A stretch of 16,411 nucleotides of DNA from an uncultured Gemmiger sp. GTDB lineage: Bacteria > Bacillota > Clostridia > Oscillospirales > Ruminococcaceae. Under the pieces are notes generated by a model. The model worked only from the letters and a program-made list of their open reading frames with translations. It was not told where the DNA came from and did no database searches. Location: assembly GCA_959018215.1 (NCBI GenBank), contig CAUEKL010000026.1, positions 1-16,411 on the forward strand, given 5' to 3'. This document shows, piece by piece, positions 1 through 6,913 of this stretch. The translations under genes were made by a program, and so were the position numbers. How positions within the stretch are numbered: position 1 is the stretch's first letter; each line of letters opens with the position of its first letter.

Positions 1-521
1 TCCCGGAAGACCGCCACAAATACGGTCTAGTGCTGGACTATTCCCTGGAAAACAACATGGTCCTGCAGCGCTACTGGGAACCGCAGTTTCAGAAAGGCGG
101 TTTCATCAACAAACCGGCGGTGCGGGAATATTCCGACCGGCTGATCAAGCAGTACGACGTGCGCAGCGGCCAGGGCAGTGTGACCATCGCCCGCAGCATG
201 TCCGGCGGCAACCAGCAGAAAGCAATTATTGCCCGGGAAATTGACAAGGACCCCAAGTTGCTGGTGGCGGTGCAGCCCACCCGCGGCCTGGACGTGGGCG
301 CCATTGAGTATATCCATAAACAGATTGTGGCCGAGCGGGACCGCGGCAAGGCGGTGCTGCTGGTCAGCCTGGAACTGGACGAGGTCATGAACCTGTCCGA
401 CCGTATCCTCGTCATGTATGAAGGGGAGATCGTGGGCGAATTTGATCCCAAGACCACCACGGTCCAGGAACTGGGCCTGTATATGGCCGGTGCCAAAAAG
501 CAAGGAAAGGGGGCGCAGTAA
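1..521 (+). CDS. Nucleoside ABC transporter ATP-binding protein, C-terminal part (5'-truncated)
   Basis: The frame is already open at base 3 (reading PEDRHKYGLVLD) and runs to a TAA at 519-521, so this is the last ~172 residues of a longer protein, probably a two-domain ATPase of about 510 residues. The visible part is the second nucleotide-binding domain. It has the ABC signature MSGGNQQK, and then a degenerate Walker B region (VAVQPTRGLDVGA, with VQ where DE is usual). The switch region reads VSLELDEV, without the usual His. This pattern is typical of the second ATPase domain of YufO/NupO-type nucleoside importers related to RbsA, in which one ATP site is degenerate. Two permease genes follow at once, 3 bp downstream, which fits a BmpA-NupOPQ-type importer whose binding protein would lie upstream, outside the window. 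The exact substrate (purine or pyrimidine nucleosides) is inferred from the neighbouring phosphorylase. Confidence 0.9.
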   Translation, partial: PEDRHKYGLVLDYSLENNMVLQRYWEPQFQKGGFINKPAVREYSDRLIKQYDVRSGQGSVTIARSMSGGNQQKAIIAREIDKDPKLLVAVQPTRGLDVGAIEYIHKQIVAERDRGKAVLLVSLELDEVMNLSDRILVMYEGEIVGEFDPKTTTVQELGLYMAGAKKQGKGAQ

Positions 522-524
522 GCC

Positions 525-1679
525 ATGAGCCGGAACAAAAGCAATCTGGGCAATGCCCTGCGTCAGAAAAGCAGCAGCGTGCTTGCGGCCCTTGTGTGCA
601 TCCTGATCGGTCTGGTGGTCGGTCTGGTGGCACTGTTCATCATCAATGCGGAACATGCCTGGGACCAGGGCTTCCTGCGCATCATCCAGGGCGGTTTTTA
701 TGACTTCCCCTACGGTGTGGGCAAGACCCTGACCAACTCGGCTCCTTTGATCATGACTGGCCTTTCGGTGGCTTTTGCCTTCAAGACGGGCCTGTTCAAC
801 ATCGGCGCTGCCGGTCAGTATACCCTGGGCGCATTCGGTGCGCTGTACTGTGCCCTGATCCTGAATCTGCCCTGGTATGTCTGCCTGCTGGCGTCTGCTC
901 TCTTCGGAGCGGTGTGGGGCGCCATTCCCGGCATTTTCAAGGCCTATCTGAACATCAACGAGGTCATCACTTCCATCATGTTCAACTGGATCGGGCTGTA
1001 TATGGTCAATGAGATCATCTATGCCCGGGGCACCGGTATCATGTACGATGCCAACAATACCCGCACCTGGAAGGTGGCGGAACGCTCGCCCGGCTCCCTG
1101 ATTCCTTCCTGCGGCATGTCTGATCTGTTCCACACCCCCAGCACCACCATCGCCATCTTCCTGGCCGTCGCGGCGGCCATTCTGGTCTGGGTCATCCTGG
1201 AAAAGACTACCTTCGGCTATGAACTCAAAGCCGTCGGTCTGAACAAGAACGCCGCCCGGTATGCCGGTATCAATGAAAAGAAGAACATCATCCTTTCCAT
1301 GACCATCGCGGGGGCGCTGGCCGGCTTTGGTGCAGGACTTCTGTACCTGTCCGCCGGTGCGGAATGGAACCCCCTGAACAGCACCAGCCTGCCTGCCATG
1401 GGCTTCAACGGCATTGCCACGGCTTTGCTGGCAGCCTCCAACCCTATCGGCACTATCTTCTCCTCGCTGTTCATCTCCCACATCACAGTGGGCGGCAGTT
1501 TCCTGCCCACCCGCTATTTCCCCACCGAGATCGCCGATCTGATTTCCGGCATCATCATCTACCTGTGTGCCTTCGCCATGCTGTTCCGCGGTGTGATTGA
1601 AAAGAAGCTCCACGCGGATGCCAACACCCCGGACGCCAACGCCGAACCGGCCGCACAGACCAAGAAGGAGGGCAAATGA
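525..1679 (+). CDS. Nucleoside ABC transporter permease (YufP/NupP-like)
   Basis: This 384-residue polytopic membrane protein belongs to the BPD_transp_2 permease family. The N-terminus is short and polar, a first hydrophobic helix spans about residues 17-42, and further helices follow to about residue 360. The tail is charged and rich in Ala, Pro and Lys. The stretch EVITSIMFNWIGLYMVNEII, about residues 146-165, resembles the EVI-x-TIMLNWI segment of nucleoside/sugar permeases of this family. The start ATG lies 3 bp after the ATPase stop, with an AAGGAAAGGGGG ribosome site inside the end of that gene, so the genes are translationally close. With the second permease it should form the membrane channel of an importer that brings nucleosides into the cytoplasm. 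The substrate assignment is by family and context, not from binding residues. Confidence 0.9.
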   Translation: MSRNKSNLGNALRQKSSSVLAALVCILIGLVVGLVALFIINAEHAWDQGFLRIIQGGFYDFPYGVGKTLTNSAPLIMTGLSVAFAFKTGLFNIGAAGQYTLGAFGALYCALILNLPWYVCLLASALFGAVWGAIPGIFKAYLNINEVITSIMFNWIGLYMVNEIIYARGTGIMYDANNTRTWKVAERSPGSLIPSCGMSDLFHTPSTTIAIFLAVAAAILVWVILEKTTFGYELKAVGLNKNAARYAGINEKKNIILSMTIAGALAGFGAGLLYLSAGAEWNPLNSTSLPAMGFNGIATALLAASNPIGTIFSSLFISHITVGGSFLPTRYFPTEIADLISGIIIYLCAFAMLFRGVIEKKLHADANTPDANAEPAAQTKKEGK

Positions 1680-1680
1680 C

Positions 1681-2598
1681 ATGCTGCTGCTGATCAAGTA
1701 TACCCTGTTGTATGGCATTGTCCTGATGCTGGTTGCCCTGGGCGGCATGTTCAGTGAGCACTCCGGCATCATCAACATCGCACTGGAAGGCATCATGGTC
1801 ATCGGCGGCCTGGGCGGTGTCCTGACGGTGGCCGTGCTGCCCAATTCGCTGCCGGCTTTTGTCATCGTCACCGTGTCCATTGTGGTGGCGGCCTTGTCAG
1901 GTATGGTGTTTTCGTTGTTGCTGGCCTTTGCCTCCATACACCTGAAAGCCGATCAGACCATTGGCGGTACAGCGCTGAACATGCTGGCCACTGCCATTGC
2001 CATCATCCTGGCCAAGAACTTCAACGGTTCTACCTCCGCCAAGATCGACTACACCAACAACGCATTCCTGTTCAAGATCGGCAGCCTGGAACTCAGCGTC
2101 TTTGTGCCGCTGGGCATTGTGTTGCTCATCATCAGCTATATCGTCATGTACAAGACCCGGTTCGGTCTGCGGCTGCGCGCCTGCGGCGAACATCCCCAGG
2201 CGGCCGACTCGGTGGGCATCAACGTCTACAAGATGCGGTACAGCGGCGTGCTGATTTCCGGTCTGCTGGGCGGCATCGGCGGTCTGGCCTATATCATCCC
2301 CAGTGTGCAGACCTGGAACTTCGAAGTAGGCGTGGCCGGTACCGGTTTCCTGGCTCTGGCGGTCATGATCTTCGGCCAGTGGAAGCCTGTGCACATCTTC
2401 GGCGCGGCCATGTTCTTTGCCGTATTCAAGAGCCTGGCCAACATTGCGGATGCCACCATCCTGTCCCAGCTGGGCTGGTCGTCCAACATCTACAACATGA
2501 TGCCTTTCATCGCCTCCATGGTGATTCTGGCCTTCACCAGTAAGAACAGCATGGCGCCCAAGGCCGAAGGCATCCCCTACGACAAGGGCAGCCGCTGA
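1681..2598 (+). CDS. Nucleoside ABC transporter permease (YufQ/NupQ-like)
   Basis: This is a 305-residue integral membrane protein, the second BPD_transp_2 permease of the importer. The open frame extends upstream, but the start chosen is ATG 1681 (MLLLIKYTLLYG). It lies 1 bp after the stop of the first permease, is preceded by AAGGAGG with good spacing, and begins with a membrane helix as usual. The upstream extension would overlap the first permease and is Arg/Pro-rich, so it is not a real N-terminus. The motif SEHSGIINIALEGIMVIGG near residues 23-41 is characteristic of this permease type, and GGTALNMLATAIAIIL is a second recognisable block. It pairs with the preceding permease, both powered by the ATPase. 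A short hairpin follows before the phosphorylase gene. Confidence 0.9.
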   Translation: MLLLIKYTLLYGIVLMLVALGGMFSEHSGIINIALEGIMVIGGLGGVLTVAVLPNSLPAFVIVTVSIVVAALSGMVFSLLLAFASIHLKADQTIGGTALNMLATAIAIILAKNFNGSTSAKIDYTNNAFLFKIGSLELSVFVPLGIVLLIISYIVMYKTRFGLRLRACGEHPQAADSVGINVYKMRYSGVLISGLLGGIGGLAYIIPSVQTWNFEVGVAGTGFLALAVMIFGQWKPVHIFGAAMFFAVFKSLANIADATILSQLGWSSNIYNMMPFIASMVILAFTSKNSMAPKAEGIPYDKGSR

Positions 2599-2614
2599 TT
2601 GATCCCGAACCCAT

Positions 2615-2651
2615 GAAATGCCGTCTGCGGGCGGCATTTCTCTGTTTGTGC
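2615..2651 (+). terminator. Intercistronic hairpin, possible weak terminator
   Basis: GAAATGCCG (2615-2623) and CGGCATTTC (2632-2640) form a perfect 9-bp stem with an 8-nt loop. It is followed by TCTGTTTGTG, which is T-rich but not a clean T-run. It lies between the second permease and the phosphorylase. A partial terminator or a transcript-processing/stability element that lowers pdp expression relative to the transporter is more likely than a complete stop, because no promoter is visible between it and the phosphorylase. Confidence 0.5.
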
Positions 2652-2692
2652 CGCTGCGCAGCGGCCAATCCGTCCGAAAGGGGGACCACAAC

Positions 2693-4015
2693 ATGCGCAT
2701 GTACGACATCATTGCCAAAAAGCGGGACGGCCAGATTCTGACCGATGAAGAGATCGCGTTTGCCGTCAACGGCTATGTGGCGGGTTCCATTCCCGATTAC
2801 CAGATGAGCGCCCTGCTCATGGCCATCTACCTGAAAGGCATGACCGATGCCGAGACCGCCACCCTCACCGAGGTGATGGCCCGCTCCGGGGACATGGTGG
2901 ATCTTTCGCCCATCCCCGGCATCAAGGTAGACAAGCATTCCACCGGCGGGGTGGGGGACAAGACCACCCTGGTGGTGGCGCCCATTGTGGCGGCCTGCGG
3001 CGTGCCGGTGGCCAAGATGAGCGGCCGCGGCCTGGGCCATACCGGCGGTACCATCGACAAGATGGAAGCCGTGCCCGGCACCAGGACTTCCCTTACCGAG
3101 GAGGAATTCTTTGCCCAGGTGCGGCGCATCGGGCTTTCGGTCATCGGCCAGAGCGGGGAGATCGCTGTGGCGGACAAAAAGCTGTACGCCCTGCGGGATG
3201 TGACCGCCACCGTGGGCTGCATCCCGCTGATTGCCTCCTCCATTATGTCAAAGAAACTGGCCGCCGGTTCGGATGCCATTCTGCTGGACGTGACCATGGG
3301 CACCGGCGCCTTCATGCAGAATCTGGAAGATGCCATTGAGCTGGCCCGGCTGATGGTCTCCATCGGCACGGCTCACGGCCGGAAGATGGCGGCCCTCATC
3401 ACCGATATGGACCGGCCGCTGGGGCACAATATCGGGAATTCCCTGGAAGTGCAGGAGAGCATGGCAGTGCTGCAGGGCAAGGGCCCGGCGGATCTGACGG
3501 AAGTCTGCCTGCAGTTGGCCACCAACATGCTGCTGCTGGCCGGCAAGGGGGATTTCAAGACTTGCCGCGCCATGGCGGAATCGGTACTCAACGACGGCAC
3601 TGCCTTTGCCAAATGCTGCAGCATGTTCCAGGCCCAGGGCGGGGACATCTCGGTGCTGCGGGACGCCTGCAAGTTCCCCAAAGCCCGCTATTCCCGGGCC
3701 ATCGCGGCCCGGGCGGACGGCTACATCACCGCCCACAATGTGGAGGATATCGGCATTGCCAGCGTGCTGCTGGGCGCCGGGCGACAGACCAAGGAAGATA
3801 CCATCGACTTTGCCGCCGGGATTACCCTGCACAAAAAGCTGGGGGATTCGGTACATAGCGGGGAGAGCATTGCCACTCTGTATGCCGACGACCCGGCCCT
3901 GTTCACGGCGGCGGAGGAAAGATTCTGCCGCAGCCTGACCATCGGCCCCGAAAAGCCTGCTGAACCGCCCCTGATCTATGCCAGGGTGACACCCCGGGGC
4001 GTGGAACGGTTCTGA
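2693..4015 (+). CDS. pdp: Pyrimidine-nucleoside phosphorylase
   Basis: This 440-residue cytoplasmic enzyme cleaves uridine, thymidine or deoxyuridine with phosphate into the base and (deoxy)ribose-1-phosphate. It carries the family signature SGRGLGHTGGTIDKME at residues 110-125 and the phosphate-binding block KHSTGGVGDK at residues 81-90. The N-terminus MRMYDIIAKKRDG matches the usual start of Bacillus PyNP, and the length is close to the usual ~433. ATG 2693 was chosen over the upstream frame opening because of this N-terminal match and a GAAAGGGGG ribosome site 8-9 bp ahead. It follows the nucleoside importer in the same direction, so imported pyrimidine nucleosides would be split at once for base salvage and for sugar entry into the pentose phosphate pathway. 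Thymidine phosphorylase (DeoA) is the close alternative. The start and context favour the broader PyNP. Confidence 0.93.
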   Translation: MRMYDIIAKKRDGQILTDEEIAFAVNGYVAGSIPDYQMSALLMAIYLKGMTDAETATLTEVMARSGDMVDLSPIPGIKVDKHSTGGVGDKTTLVVAPIVAACGVPVAKMSGRGLGHTGGTIDKMEAVPGTRTSLTEEEFFAQVRRIGLSVIGQSGEIAVADKKLYALRDVTATVGCIPLIASSIMSKKLAAGSDAILLDVTMGTGAFMQNLEDAIELARLMVSIGTAHGRKMAALITDMDRPLGHNIGNSLEVQESMAVLQGKGPADLTEVCLQLATNMLLLAGKGDFKTCRAMAESVLNDGTAFAKCCSMFQAQGGDISVLRDACKFPKARYSRAIAARADGYITAHNVEDIGIASVLLGAGRQTKEDTIDFAAGITLHKKLGDSVHSGESIATLYADDPALFTAAEERFCRSLTIGPEKPAEPPLIYARVTPRGVERF

Positions 4016-4038
4016 TTTTTCCGTATCCTGCAACAGTC

Positions 4039-4079
4039 AAAAAGCCCTCCCGGCTCTGTATGCCCGGGAGGGCTTTTTT
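4039..4079. terminator. Bidirectional rho-independent terminator
   Basis: AAAAAGCCCTCCCGG (4039-4053) pairs with CCGGGAGGGCTTTTT (4064-4078), with a 10-nt loop. A T6 run follows on the + strand and a T5 run on the - strand. It separates the + strand phosphorylase from the - strand anti-sigma gene and can serve both. Confidence 0.93.
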
Positions 4080-4099
4080 CTATAAAGGGGAAGGAATAA

Positions 4100-4786
4100 T
4101 CAGCCGTTTTGTCCGGCCTGCCACATCAGTACCCCATCGGATGGGAGGGCGGTCAGCTCCTGGTCCTCTGTAAGCATGGGTTCCGTACCGACGCCGGAAC
4201 GGTCGAACAGGGCCCGGTAGTCCTCATACGGCAGATAATAGGCCGCCTGTACGTCACTGTTGCGCACCAGGTCCAGGCCGCCGGAGGGCAGGCTGCTGCC
4301 GAACCAGCTGTCCCATACGCTGCCGTATACGCTGAACACCACCACGGTCCGTCCATCGTATTCACAAACGGTGGCGCTCGTACAATTGGCCTTTACGCCG
4401 GAATCGGCAGTCAGGTACAGAGCGCCGCCATCCTGGCGGACGTGCAGCGCAGCCGGGTCGGCGTTGACATATTGCCGGGAAAAATAAGCACGGGTTCCGT
4501 ACAGACCCGCTGCCAGCAGCAAAAGAACCGCCAGTGCGGACACCACCGCCGTCAGCACCCGACCGCGTACCAGCCTGCGCCGCAGCATCTGCAAGGCCCG
4601 GGCCCTCTGCAGTTCCTCAGCTTCAGGCAGGGGAGCTTCTTTGGAGGTGTCCAGCGCCGCCAGAACGTTACGGCAGCCTTCACAGCCCTCCAGATGTTCC
4701 CGGATATCTTTTGCGGTCTCCGGGGCGCAGAGCTTATCATGATACAGGGGCAGCAGATCCCGTACCAGGTAACAGGGAAGAGTCAT
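4100..4786 (-). CDS. Zinc-finger membrane anti-sigma factor
   Basis: This 228-residue protein has an N-terminal zinc-finger anti-sigma domain. C5, H31, C35 and C38 (HLEGCEGC) form the usual zinc site, and the opening CYLVRDLLPLYHDKLC is typical of clostridial members. A charged linker follows, then one membrane helix at about residues 77-97. The extracytoplasmic domain of about 130 residues is Tyr/Asp-rich, contains two Cys (C135, C141) and resembles no domain I recognise. The start overlaps the sigma stop by 4 bp (ATGA) and has its own AAGGAGG site. The protein is therefore translationally coupled to the ECF sigma factor, which it should hold at the membrane until an outside signal releases it. 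The signal cannot be read from the sequence. Two external Cys could form a disulfide, which is speculative. Confidence 0.87.
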   Translation of the reverse strand: MTLPCYLVRDLLPLYHDKLCAPETAKDIREHLEGCEGCRNVLAALDTSKEAPLPEAEELQRARALQMLRRRLVRGRVLTAVVSALAVLLLLAAGLYGTRAYFSRQYVNADPAALHVRQDGGALYLTADSGVKANCTSATVCEYDGRTVVVFSVYGSVWDSWFGSSLPSGGLDLVRNSDVQAAYYLPYEDYRALFDRSGVGTEPMLTEDQELTALPSDGVLMWQAGQNG

Positions 4787-5280
4787 GTCAGTGCCTCCTT
4801 CAGCTTGGTGCGGGCGCGGTAAAAGGTGACCCGCGCCCAGGTTTCGGTTTTGTCAAACAAAGCGGCAATGTCTGCAAAGGACAGCTCGCCGTATATCCGC
4901 AGCCAGAATACTTCCCGGTAGGGTTCCGGCAGGGTGTGCAGCGCCCGGTGTATGTCCAGTTTCCGCTCTGCCGCTTCCAGATTTGCCGCAGGGGACATCT
5001 CCTCGGGGGCGGGAATATCCGGCAGTACGGGGGCTTCCTCCATCGGTACCTCCCGACGGTGCCGCCGCCAATAGTTGATCAGGGTGTTTTTTGCGATGCT
5101 GCACAGCCAGACTTTCAGGGAACACTCGCCCCGGAACTGCCCGATACTTTTCAGGGCTTTAAAAAATGTGTCCTGAGCCAGATCTGCAGCCAGCGCTTCG
5201 TCCCCGCAGCGGGCCAGCAAAAAGGCAAAGACGGGCTTGTAGTATTCCAGATAAATCTGCTCGAACTCCTGCCGATTCAC
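4783..5280 (-). CDS. ECF-type RNA polymerase sigma factor
   Basis: This sigma-70 family protein of about 165 residues has only regions 2 and 4, as ECF factors do. Region 2 spans about residues 4-75, with DLAQDTFFKAL for core binding and VWLCSIAKNTLINYWRR for -10 recognition. After a Pro/Glu-rich linker, region 4 (about 112-163) contains LPEPYREVFWLRIYGELSFADIAALF and a helix-turn-helix. I chose GTG 5280 as the start because a full AAGGAGGTGAT ribosome site lies 8 nt upstream. The alternatives GTG 5289 and ATG 5286 overlap or abut that site. The gene overlaps its anti-sigma gene by 4 bp and has an ECF-type promoter ahead, so it probably activates itself when released. Targets outside its own operon are unknown. 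I saw no other matching promoter in the window by eye. Confidence 0.9.
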   Translation of the reverse strand: MNRQEFEQIYLEYYKPVFAFLLARCGDEALAADLAQDTFFKALKSIGQFRGECSLKVWLCSIAKNTLINYWRRHRREVPMEEAPVLPDIPAPEEMSPAANLEAAERKLDIHRALHTLPEPYREVFWLRIYGELSFADIAALFDKTETWARVTFYRARTKLKEALT

Positions 5281-5284
5281 CGGC

Positions 5285-5295
5285 ATCACCTCCTT
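5285..5295 (-). promoter_or_regulatory. Extended Shine-Dalgarno that decides the sigma-factor start
   Basis: On the - strand the sequence reads AAGGAGGTGAT, complementary to the 3' end of Firmicute 16S rRNA over its whole length. The GTG and ATG that lie within or at the end of it are too close to be used. GTG 5280, 8 nt after AAGGAGG, has optimal spacing. Confidence 0.7.
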
Positions 5296-5323
5296 GCGTT
5301 TGTTTTGGAACGTTCCTGTCTGT

Positions 5324-5351
5324 TAGACGCGGAACCGGGGCATTCGTTACA
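5324..5351 (-). promoter_or_regulatory. ECF-sigma-type promoter, probably autoregulatory
   Basis: The - strand carries TGTAAC (5351-5346), a 16-bp spacer and CGTCTA (5329-5324). This matches the TGAAAC/TGTAAC-N16-CGTC pattern known for Bacillus ECF sigma factors (SigX, SigM, SigW). The predicted transcript would start about 35 nt ahead of the sigma ribosome site. No convincing housekeeping promoter was seen here. Confidence 0.75.
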
Positions 5352-5422
5352 TAAAACAAGAAAAAAAGTTTGCCGCCCGGACTTAGCCTCTGCCGGGAAG
5401 GGAAGCCCGGCATGCCCCACAC

Positions 5423-5466
5423 AAAAATCCCCCCGATGCGGGAGTGCTTTTCCGCATCAGGGGGGG
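5423..5466 (-). terminator. Terminator of the diguanylate cyclase gene
   Basis: On the - strand, GGGGGG-A-GATGCGG-type arms (5452-5465 with 5429-5441) form a 13-bp stem with one bulged base and a 10-nt loop. ATTTTT follows (5428-5423). It lies 29 bp past the stop codon of the cyclase gene. Confidence 0.85.
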
Positions 5467-5494
5467 AAAACTGCTTCGTTCCGACGGGAGTGTG

Positions 5495-6607
5495 CTATGG
5501 AGCCAGATTCCTTTTTGCTTTGTACAGCTCCCGGTCGGCGGCCTCAATCAGGTCGGGAATGGTGTTCATGCCGTCGCTGTAGGCAGCATATCCGATACAC
5601 AGCGATACATGCCAGGGTTCATTGCTGGCGGCATTTTCCTCCTCAAGAGCCCGGACAATCTCATCCCGCAGCTGGCAGACATCCGCTTCACTGTCCGCTT
5701 CACCGGCCACAATGAACTCATCTCCGCCGTATCGGGCAATCAGAAAATTGGGGGGTACCGCCTTTTTCAGGGCTGTGGCGATCTGGACCAGAGCACGGTC
5801 CCCGGCGGTATGGCCGTAGGTGTCGTTGATGCTCTTGAAGCGGTTGGCATCCATCATCAGCAGGTACAGGGTCTTGTCATGGCTTTTGATGTGTTCGGAA
5901 AGATACTGGATCAGCTGGGTCCGGTTGTTCAATCCTGTCAACGGGTCCCGGGAGATCAGCCGTGCCTGGCGGTTCTGGTACAGCAGGATGATGGACATGG
6001 TGATGCCCACGCACAGCATGGGCGCGTCCCCGCCCAAAAACAGCTGCAGCACCGAAAACAGCAGCGGGAACACCACAAAGGAAGCCAACATCCGGTATTC
6101 TGAGCGGTGAGCGTAGTGGCGGCGCTGTCCGGATTTGATGTAAGCACGGATGGCCGGGCAGGCTATGTACAGGTAGGCGACGGACACTTGGAACCAGTGC
6201 AGCGGGCCCCGCTGGTATCCTTCGGGATTTATATGAAAGACGAGCCCTGCCAATGTGACAAGCTGCAAAAGTATGGCTGGTGTCAGGGCGAGAAAAAACA
6301 ATCCTTTTTTGTGCAGCCAGGCGGATTCCATGCAGGTTTCCGCGTAAAGCAGCCAGAACACCGAGGTCAGATTCAGTGCCAGAAAATACAGCTGATTGAC
6401 CATCCAGCTCAGGGGTTCCGGGGCCCCCGCAGCATGCAGGAACGCCCAGGCGAGATCAAAGCCGAAACTCATTAGGGCACAGCACATCAGACCGGTAAAC
6501 AGCCGTACACGGGGTGTTTTGTCGATGTCCCGCGCCAGCTGGATGATTTCTACAGCCACGATCAGAATACAGATCAGGTTGATCTCGACATACAGAATAT
6601 GATCCAT
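5495..6607 (-). CDS. Membrane diguanylate cyclase (GGDEF protein)
   Basis: The 370-residue protein should make the second messenger c-di-GMP from two GTP at the inner face of the membrane. The N-terminal ~210 residues contain about seven hydrophobic helices, a 7TM-like sensory or anchoring module of unknown ligand. The GGDEF domain fills about residues 215-370, with MDANRFKSINDTYGHTAGD at 252-270 for metal and nucleotide binding and the intact catalytic RYGGDEF at 292-298. The inhibitory I-site RxxD expected five residues before GGDEF is absent (P285 to F288), so classical product inhibition is not expected. ATG 6607 was chosen because GGAGGAGG lies a few bases upstream. The longer frame begins with a polar Ser/Arg-rich stretch without a ribosome site. 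The gene is monocistronic, with its own promoter and terminator. No PilZ or EAL partner is in the window. Confidence 0.9.
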   Translation of the reverse strand: MDHILYVEINLICILIVAVEIIQLARDIDKTPRVRLFTGLMCCALMSFGFDLAWAFLHAAGAPEPLSWMVNQLYFLALNLTSVFWLLYAETCMESAWLHKKGLFFLALTPAILLQLVTLAGLVFHINPEGYQRGPLHWFQVSVAYLYIACPAIRAYIKSGQRRHYAHRSEYRMLASFVVFPLLFSVLQLFLGGDAPMLCVGITMSIILLYQNRQARLISRDPLTGLNNRTQLIQYLSEHIKSHDKTLYLLMMDANRFKSINDTYGHTAGDRALVQIATALKKAVPPNFLIARYGGDEFIVAGEADSEADVCQLRDEIVRALEEENAASNEPWHVSLCIGYAAYSDGMNTIPDLIEAADRELYKAKRNLAP

Positions 6608-6660
6608 ACCGCACCTCCTCCGTGTTGAAGATGAATCATTCTGTGCTGACGATTTACTCA

Positions 6661-6689
6661 AGTATATCATAGCAAAAACAGATTGGAAA
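6661..6689 (-). promoter_or_regulatory. Promoter of the diguanylate cyclase gene (extended -10)
   Basis: The - strand shows TGATATACT, an extended -10 (TATACT at 6666-6661 with the TG motif). A weak -35 TTTCCA (6689-6684) lies 17 bp upstream. The predicted start is near 6654, about 47 nt before ATG 6607. Confidence 0.6.
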
Positions 6690-6759
6690 GACGGGAGTCA
6701 TTCTTTTTCTTTCTATTGGGACAAAAACGGGACTGACAAACGTTTTACGAAAAAAAGGC

Positions 6760-6788
6760 TTGACAGAAAAACCGAGGTGTGGTATAGG
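6760..6788 (+). promoter_or_regulatory. Promoter for the DUF3793 leader
   Basis: TTGACA (6760-6765), a 17-bp spacer and TATAGG (6783-6788) form a good SigA-type promoter. The predicted start, about 6794-6797, falls at the edge of the first iron-box-like dyad, so a bound regulator would block initiation. Confidence 0.75.
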
Positions 6789-6796
6789 CATTTTGC

Positions 6797-6814
6797 AGTT
6801 AGCAACAGCTAACT
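6797..6814 (+). promoter_or_regulatory. Iron-box-like operator 1 (DtxR type), upstream of DUF3793
   Basis: AGTTAGC-AACA-GCTAACT is a perfect 7-bp inverted repeat with a 4-bp centre, just past the -10 of the promoter. It resembles the DtxR/IdeR box TTAGGTTAG-C-CTAACCTAA. The same 18-bp design recurs at 6874, 8051, 8131 and 8737, around the DtxR-family gene. Confidence 0.75.
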
Positions 6815-6821
6815 AAATGGC

Positions 6822-6865
6822 AAGCCACTTGCACAGTTCCGGTGCACGCATGTGGCTTCTTTTTT
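6822..6865 (+). terminator. Leader hairpin with T-run: attenuator or small-RNA terminator
   Basis: AAGCCAC (6822-6828) pairs with GTGGCTT (6852-6858), and TGCAC/GTGCA pair inside that stem. C and T6 follow (6860-6865). It lies between the promoter and the DUF3793 gene, so most transcripts from the upstream promoter could end here at about 70 nt. An alternative small stem, GCAAG (6820-6824) with CTTGC (6828-6832), would compete with the outer arm. Confidence 0.6.
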
Positions 6866-6873
6866 GAGATGAC

Positions 6874-6891
6874 GGTTAGCGGATGCTAACC
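6874..6891 (+). promoter_or_regulatory. Iron-box-like operator 2, just before the DUF3793 ribosome site
   Basis: GGTTAGC-GGAT-GCTAACC is a perfect 7-bp inverted repeat with a 4-bp centre. It lies 77 bp centre to centre from operator 1 and 7 bp before the ribosome site. Bound protein could act as a roadblock. As RNA it could also form a stem with a GGAU loop next to the ribosome site. Confidence 0.72.
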
Positions 6892-6913
6892 TTGAGGCAA
6901 GGAGGGCTTACCC

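Noticed and set aside
27..1937. A 636-codon open frame on the - strand
   Set aside because: It lies antisense to three clear ABC transporter genes and has low-complexity His/Gln/Gly/Asp composition and no ribosome site that stands out.
5346..5422. A housekeeping promoter in front of the sigma gene
   Set aside because: No TTGACA/TATAAT-like pair with 16-18 bp spacing was found on the - strand; the ECF-type pattern fits much better.
4534..5715. A 393-codon open frame on the + strand
   Set aside because: It is antisense to the sigma/anti-sigma pair and crosses the ECF promoter and a terminator. The composition is Cys/Pro/Arg-rich, as in shadow frames.
6797..6913. Leader of DUF3793 as a known riboswitch
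   Set aside because: No cobalamin, FMN, TPP, NiCo or manganese riboswitch core could be recognised. The region reads as two dyads and one terminator-like hairpin.
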